The notes below the pieces were generated by a model. That model searched no databases. It was given only the letters and a program-made list of their open reading frames with translations, and was not told the origin of the DNA. Shown one piece after another: positions 60,060 to 64,000 of a stretch of 64,000 nucleotides of DNA; position 1 is the stretch's first letter, and every line of letters starts with the position of its first letter. Source of the DNA: Myxococcaceae bacterium (GTDB lineage Bacteria > Myxococcota_A > Polyangia > Polyangiales > Ga0077539); NCBI GenBank assembly GCA_004297725.1, contig SCUS01000147.1:31068-95067 (forward strand), read 5' to 3'. The position numbers and the translations under genes were made by a program.

Positions 60060-62399
60060 TCAAGCGGCACCACCCGCGGGGGATGCTACGTGGTGACGAC
60101 CTTCCCCGGGAGGTAAGCCCGGCTCCCGGCTGGGACGCGGCGTCTCGGCGGGGCCCGGCTGGGGGAGGCTCGGTCGCTCCCGCCCTTCGCCGACGGGCAG
60201 GAAGCGCTGCGCCTCGGAGGACCACCACTCCACCTCGCCGCTCGCCACGTCGAAGAACCAGCCGCTCAGGGTGAGCTCGCCCGAGGCGACCCTCTCGGCG
60301 ACGCAGGGGTAGGTGCGCACGTGGTCGAGCTGGGCGAGCACGTTGAGTTTGGCGAGCTCGTCGACGCTCAGCTCGCTCGGCATGCTCCGCAGGAGGTGGC
60401 GCACCTGGGTCGCCTCGATCCAGCCGTGGAGGTGGTCGAGGCCCTCGGGGAGCGGGGTCTTGGAGAGCATGGCCGCCATCGCCCCGCAGCGCGAGTGGCC
60501 GCAGACGACGATCTTCGACACCTTGAGGATCGCGACGGCGTACTCGATGGCCGCGCCCACCGCGGTGCCCTCCGCGGCGCCCACCGGCGACACGAGGTTG
60601 CCGATGTTGCGCAGCAGGAAGAGCTCGCCGGGCTCCGTCGCGGTGATGAGGTTCGGGTTGATGCGGCTGTCCGAGCAGGTGATGAACAGCGTGTGCGGCG
60701 ACTGGCCCGCCGCGAGCTTCCCGAAGAGGCGCTCGTAGCGGGGCTTCTGCGTCACCCGGTAGCGCTCCACGCCCGTGCGCAGGCGGGCGTCGGCCGACGG
60801 GGCGCCGAGCACCGACGCGAGCTCCCGCTCGTCGGAGACGAGCACCGACTCCTCGCCTCCGCTCGACAGAAACTGGGTCCGTGCCTCGCCGGAGAGGCCC
60901 ACGATCACCGGCCGCTGGTCGAGGGCCCTCGCGTGCTCGACGAGGCCGCTCAGCATCGCGGCGCCCGAGGAGTCCATCGCCCTCACGTCGCGCACGTCGA
61001 AGACCACCCGTCGCCCGCCCTCGAGCATGTCCATGCGGGAGAGCATGTCGTCGATGGTGAGCGACGAGAGGAAGGTGAGCGGGCCGGCGAGGGCGAAGAC
61101 GTAGTGGCCGTCGAGGCGGGCGCCGTGCACCAGCACCTCCGGTCGGCCGAGGCGCAGCGCGGCGATGGCGAGCGCGGCCACGACGCCCCAGCGCACGCCC
61201 TCCAGCAGGTCGACGAAGACGATGACCATGAAGGTGACGGCGAAGACGGCGCCGTCGGCGCGGGAGTGGCGCCAGAGCCTGAGGAAGGACGCGGGGCTGA
61301 GCATCCGGAAGGCGACGGAGAAGAGCACCGCCGCGAGCGCCGGGATGGGGATGCGCTCGATGACCGACGCGGTGGCGTACACGGCCACGAGGAGGGCGAG
61401 CGCGTGGATGATCGCCGCGCGCCGGGTCTTCGCGCCGGCCTGGACGTTGGCCCCGGAGCGGGCGATGACGCCGGTGACGGGGATGCCGCCGAAGAGGGCG
61501 CAGGCGAGGTTGCCGAGGCCCTGACCGATGAGCTCCTGGTCGGGGTCGCTGCGGGCGCTGCCGGGGGACATCTTCTCGACCGCGGTGGCCGAGAGCAGGG
61601 TCTCGAGCGAGGCGAGCGCGAAGACCAGGAAGGTCGATCCGACCAGCGAGCCCGGGGAGATGCCCGCGGGCAGCCCGGGGAGGCGCGGCGCAGGGAGCGA
61701 GCGGGGGATCTCTCCGATGGTGGCGACGTCGAGGCCGAGGGCTGCGACGACCGCGGTGGAGAGGCCCACGGCGACGAGGTGGGGCGGCACCCGGGGGGCG
61801 ATCCTGGGGAGGCCGTAGAGGACGGCCAGGGTGAGCAGGGTGATGCCGACGGCGCCGGGGCGGGTGCGGCTGGCGAGGTCGGCGATGTGGGTCACGACGT
61901 CGAAGACGTGGGACTGCGCCGGGGGAGGGAGGCCGAGCGCGCGAGGGAGCTGGCCGATCAGGATGATGGCGCCGATGCCTGCGGTGAAGCCCTCGATCAC
62001 GGGCAGCGGGACGAGGCGGACGAAGCGGCCGAGGCCCAGCGCTCCCGTGAGGAGCTGAAGCAGCCCGCAGCCGACGCCGACCATGAGGAGGGCGGCGATC
62101 CCCTGCTCCTGCACGATGGCGGCGACGAGGATGGCCATGGCCGCCGCGGGTCCGCTCACCTGGAGGGGGGTGCCGCCGAAGAGGGCGCACACGATGCCCG
62201 CGACGATGGCCGTGACCAGGCCCACCGCAGGCGGCACGCCCGAGGCGAGCGCGATCGCCAGCGACAGCGGGACCGCGATGCACGCCACGGTCACGCCCGC
62301 GGCGATGTCGGCCCCGAGGTGCTTGCGGGTGAAGAGTCCCCTCCACTCGGGGAGGAGCTTGCGGACTCCCAGGTCGAAGCGTGGTTGAAGCTTGATCAT
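60060..62399 (-). CDS. SulP anion transporter fused to STAS domain and beta-carbonic anhydrase
   Basis: The 779 residues hold a SulP transporter of 10-12 helices (about 25-420; LGADIAAGVTVACIAVPLSLA, GLGNLACALFGGIPVTG). A STAS domain (about 430-540; FDVRDVRAMDSSGAAML) follows. A beta-class carbonic anhydrase is fused to the end, with CSDSRINP (Cys about 575) and GHSRCGAM (His and Cys about 633-636) as zinc ligands and Asp-Arg pair. The fusion is consistent with bicarbonate uptake or export tied to CO2 hydration at the membrane. The last 40 residues are Pro/Gly-rich. GGGTCCC precedes the ATG; no clear ribosome site is seen. Confidence 0.9.
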   Translation of the reverse strand: MIKLQPRFDLGVRKLLPEWRGLFTRKHLGADIAAGVTVACIAVPLSLAIALASGVPPAVGLVTAIVAGIVCALFGGTPLQVSGPAAAMAILVAAIVQEQGIAALLMVGVGCGLLQLLTGALGLGRFVRLVPLPVIEGFTAGIGAIILIGQLPRALGLPPPAQSHVFDVVTHIADLASRTRPGAVGITLLTLAVLYGLPRIAPRVPPHLVAVGLSTAVVAALGLDVATIGEIPRSLPAPRLPGLPAGISPGSLVGSTFLVFALASLETLLSATAVEKMSPGSARSDPDQELIGQGLGNLACALFGGIPVTGVIARSGANVQAGAKTRRAAIIHALALLVAVYATASVIERIPIPALAAVLFSVAFRMLSPASFLRLWRHSRADGAVFAVTFMVIVFVDLLEGVRWGVVAALAIAALRLGRPEVLVHGARLDGHYVFALAGPLTFLSSLTIDDMLSRMDMLEGGRRVVFDVRDVRAMDSSGAAMLSGLVEHARALDQRPVIVGLSGEARTQFLSSGGEESVLVSDERELASVLGAPSADARLRTGVERYRVTQKPRYERLFGKLAAGQSPHTLFITCSDSRINPNLITATEPGELFLLRNIGNLVSPVGAAEGTAVGAAIEYAVAILKVSKIVVCGHSRCGAMAAMLSKTPLPEGLDHLHGWIEATQVRHLLRSMPSELSVDELAKLNVLAQLDHVRTYPCVAERVASGELTLSGWFFDVASGEVEWWSSEAQRFLPVGEGRERPSLPQPGPAETPRPSREPGLPPGEGRHHVASPAGGAA

Positions 62400-62486
62400 C
62401 GGGTCCCTCCGATGTGTCGCGCTGCCCGAGTGTCGAAATGGAAGGCTTGGGAGCCCGACGCCTCCAGCGCAAGTCCCGGGGGGGGG

Positions 62487-63707
62487 TCAGTCCCTCGGAA
62501 CCCACGCGGGGATGAGGGCGCCCAGCGTGGCCTCGACGGCGGCGCTGGCGCGGTCGTCGCCGGCGTTGGTGGCGACGAGCAGCACCCGCCCCCGCGACGG
62601 CACCACCCACACCGAGCAGAGGAACATCGTGTTGCTCCCTTGATGGGTGAGCGCGGGGAGGGCGCCGGCCCAGGGGCGTGACGCGACGCCCCAGCCGAGG
62701 GCGTAGTCGCCTCCCGAGGGGGGCGTGTGAAGGCGGGCGAAGCTCTCGGGGCGGAGGTACGGAGCGGGGTCTCGCCGCGCGCCGCGGAGGTGGAGTTGCG
62801 CGAAGCGGGCCCAGTCGCGGAGGGTGCAGTGGACGGTGCCTGCGGGGCCGAGCGCGGGGGGATTGTCGGCGGCGGGGCCGGGCGGGACGGGGGTGTGCAC
62901 GGAGCCGGCGGTGCGGTGTCCCCACGGGGCGTCGGTGGTGTCGACGGTGGCGGGCGCGCCGAAGCCGCACGAGGCCATGTCGAGTGGGGTGAAGACCTCC
63001 GTGCGCATGAGGTCTTCCCAGGGGAGGCCGGTGGCGCGTTCGAGGGCGGCGCCGACGAGCATGTAGCCCGCGTTGGAGTAGAGGTAGGTGCCGACGGGAA
63101 CCTCGGGGGCGAGGGCGAGCACCTGGCCGACGAAGGCGCGGCGTTGTTCGAGGAGGGGGCGGGTGCTGGTCCAGAGGGCGTTCCAGATGGCGGGGCGGGC
63201 GAGGAGGTTGCCGACGACGCCGCCGCGGTGCTGGAGGAGCTGCTCCAGGGTGACGGAGCGGTAGGCCGCGCGCATGGTGGCGGCCTCGTCGGGGAAGGCC
63301 TCGGCGAGGGTGGTGTCCCAGCGGAGGGTGCCGCGCTCGACGAGGCGCGCGACGAGGGTGGCGGTCATGGCCTTGGTGTCGGACCCGAGGTGCCAGCGGT
63401 CGTCGACGGTGACGGGGGCGTCGGGCTGGTCGGCGGCACGGAGGCCGACGGCGCCCTGCGCGAGGGGGCGGTCGGCGTCGTAGACCGCGGCCGCGAGGGC
63501 GGGGAGCGCGTGCCTGGCGCGGATGGCTTCGAGGGTCGCGGAGAGGTCGGCCGCGGGCGGGGCGGCGGGGATGTCGCTTGGGGGAACGGGGATATCGGTA
63601 GAGGGGATATCGGCGGAGGGGATATCGCTTGTGGGCGCGGCCGTGGATGGATGGGGCGTGGCGGAGCAGGCGGCCGCGGCGAGGCAGAGGGCGAGGAGGG
63701 TGCGCAC
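62487..63707 (-). CDS. Beta-lactamase-fold serine hydrolase lipoprotein
   Basis: The GTG at 63707 starts a lipoprotein signal ending AAAC (Cys14). Near-repeats of SDIP/ADIP/TDIP follow (about 27-47). The class C-like domain has SDTK at 109-112 (Ser nucleophile, Lys), YSNAGYML (Y-x-N) and THQGSN (His-x-Gly). This fits a D-alanyl-D-alanine carboxypeptidase, esterase or beta-lactamase-related hydrolase acting outside the cytoplasm. The Ser109-Lys112, Tyr-Asn and His-Gly sites are all kept, so it should be active. The longer upstream frame is not used, because the signal peptide starts at 63707. Confidence 0.8.
   Translation of the reverse strand: MRTLLALCLAAAACSATPHPSTAAPTSDIPSADIPSTDIPVPPSDIPAAPPAADLSATLEAIRARHALPALAAAVYDADRPLAQGAVGLRAADQPDAPVTVDDRWHLGSDTKAMTATLVARLVERGTLRWDTTLAEAFPDEAATMRAAYRSVTLEQLLQHRGGVVGNLLARPAIWNALWTSTRPLLEQRRAFVGQVLALAPEVPVGTYLYSNAGYMLVGAALERATGLPWEDLMRTEVFTPLDMASCGFGAPATVDTTDAPWGHRTAGSVHTPVPPGPAADNPPALGPAGTVHCTLRDWARFAQLHLRGARRDPAPYLRPESFARLHTPPSGGDYALGWGVASRPWAGALPALTHQGSNTMFLCSVWVVPSRGRVLLVATNAGDDRASAAVEATLGALIPAWVPRD
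63588..63645 (-). repeat. GGGGATATCG in-gene repeats
   Basis: The plus strand repeats GGGGATATCG three times with a fourth imperfect copy. They encode the S/A/T-DIP units in the linker after the lipid anchor of the serine hydrolase. Confidence 0.7.
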
Positions 63708-63931
63708 GGCGGGAGTGGGCGGCGAGGGCGGAGGGGAGTCAAGGGCATAGGCGTCAACCGTCGATCGCCCGCCGTGCACGCAGGTTGAAGTCCTATCGCT
63801 TCTACACATCTCTCGCGGCCTGGGGTACGGCGTGGGGGCCTCTGCATCGGCGTGCAGCGCCTGACCCCAGGCAACATCCGGCCCACGTGATGTGCATCAG
63901 CGTACAAAGCCGCTGGAGCGCCGCCCACTCC

Positions 63932-63968
63932 GCGGTTGCGGACGGCCCGCGAGCGGGCCTGCAACCGC
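63932..63968. other. Nested hairpin near window end
   Basis: GCGGTTGC (63932-63939) pairs with GCAACCGC (63961-63968), and GGCCCG pairs with CGGGCC around CGAG inside. It could be a terminator or attenuator of a neighbouring gene beyond the window. No T-run is visible. No gene was recognised from 63708 to 64000. Confidence 0.45.
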
Positions 63969-64000
63969 TGAAGTGGGGTCCTGGCGCTGACCGCCCGGCC

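Noticed and set aside
59536..62970. 1144-codon Arg/His/Pro-rich minus-strand frame
   Set aside because: Out of frame with ArfB (GGQ) and SulP-carbonic anhydrase motifs; composition is typical of a shadow.

Overview
The window is very GC-rich (roughly 70 percent or more by eye). Its gene content points to a predatory or social deltaproteobacterium of the phylum Myxococcota, probably near Polyangiales/Sandaracinaceae. The pointers are a MYXO-CTERM surface anchor, MopE-type DxDGDG/CDD motifs, many large cysteine-rich lipoproteins, two eukaryote-like Ser/Thr kinases (one fused to an ATPase and helical repeats), RCC1-repeat and parallel beta-helix lipoproteins, and GTG starts with overlapping stop/start codons. 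No rRNA, tRNA, CRISPR array or phage module was recognised.

Layout. 1-5417 (+): the 3' end of an outer-membrane barrel gene, a hotdog thioesterase, a WS/DGAT-type acyltransferase overlapping an alpha/beta hydrolase, and two small lipoproteins. 5439-6182: a REP-associated tyrosine transposase (RAYT) between two inverted arrays of a 42-bp repeat. 6231-9875 (-): YbjN/CesT-like protein, PspA, FmdB-type zinc ribbon, DUF962/Mpo1-like protein and a MYXO-CTERM protein. 9942-13551 (-): PEBP protein, GIDE-like membrane protein, ferritin-like protein and a proline-rich lipoprotein. 13612-17779 (-): two tandem beta-helix lipoproteins. 17855-20775: two PD-(D/E)XK-like genes around a LuxR-type regulator.

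21236-37583 (+) is the most striking region. It holds an SpvB/TcB/RHS protein, a chimeric-looking cysteine-rich protein, a 2055-residue lipoprotein, and a MopE-like lipoprotein. The large lipoprotein has a cysteine-repeat stalk followed by coiled coils and a C-terminus that resembles the TcB-binding end of Tc toxin A subunits. My reading is a surface-tethered Tc-like (ABC) toxin or delivery apparatus. This is inferred from sequence patterns, not from a search.

37710-38464 holds a frameshifted secreted-protein gene, an antitoxin-like fragment and a second, REPIN-like inverted repeat sharing the RAYT array core. 38600-42262 (+) is the kinase-ATPase-helical-repeat regulator. 42382-52271 (-) is a six-gene run of tightly spaced genes: 5'-nucleotidase-type lipoprotein, OB-fold-like lipoprotein, outer-membrane protein, GT87-like membrane protein, acyltransferase-3, and a membrane-anchored protein. 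52483-56131 (+) holds the RCC1 lipoprotein and a membrane Ser/Thr kinase. 56142-63707 (-) holds an MscS-type channel, an MltD-like lytic transglycosylase, ArfB, a SulP-carbonic anhydrase fusion and a beta-lactamase-fold serine hydrolase lipoprotein.
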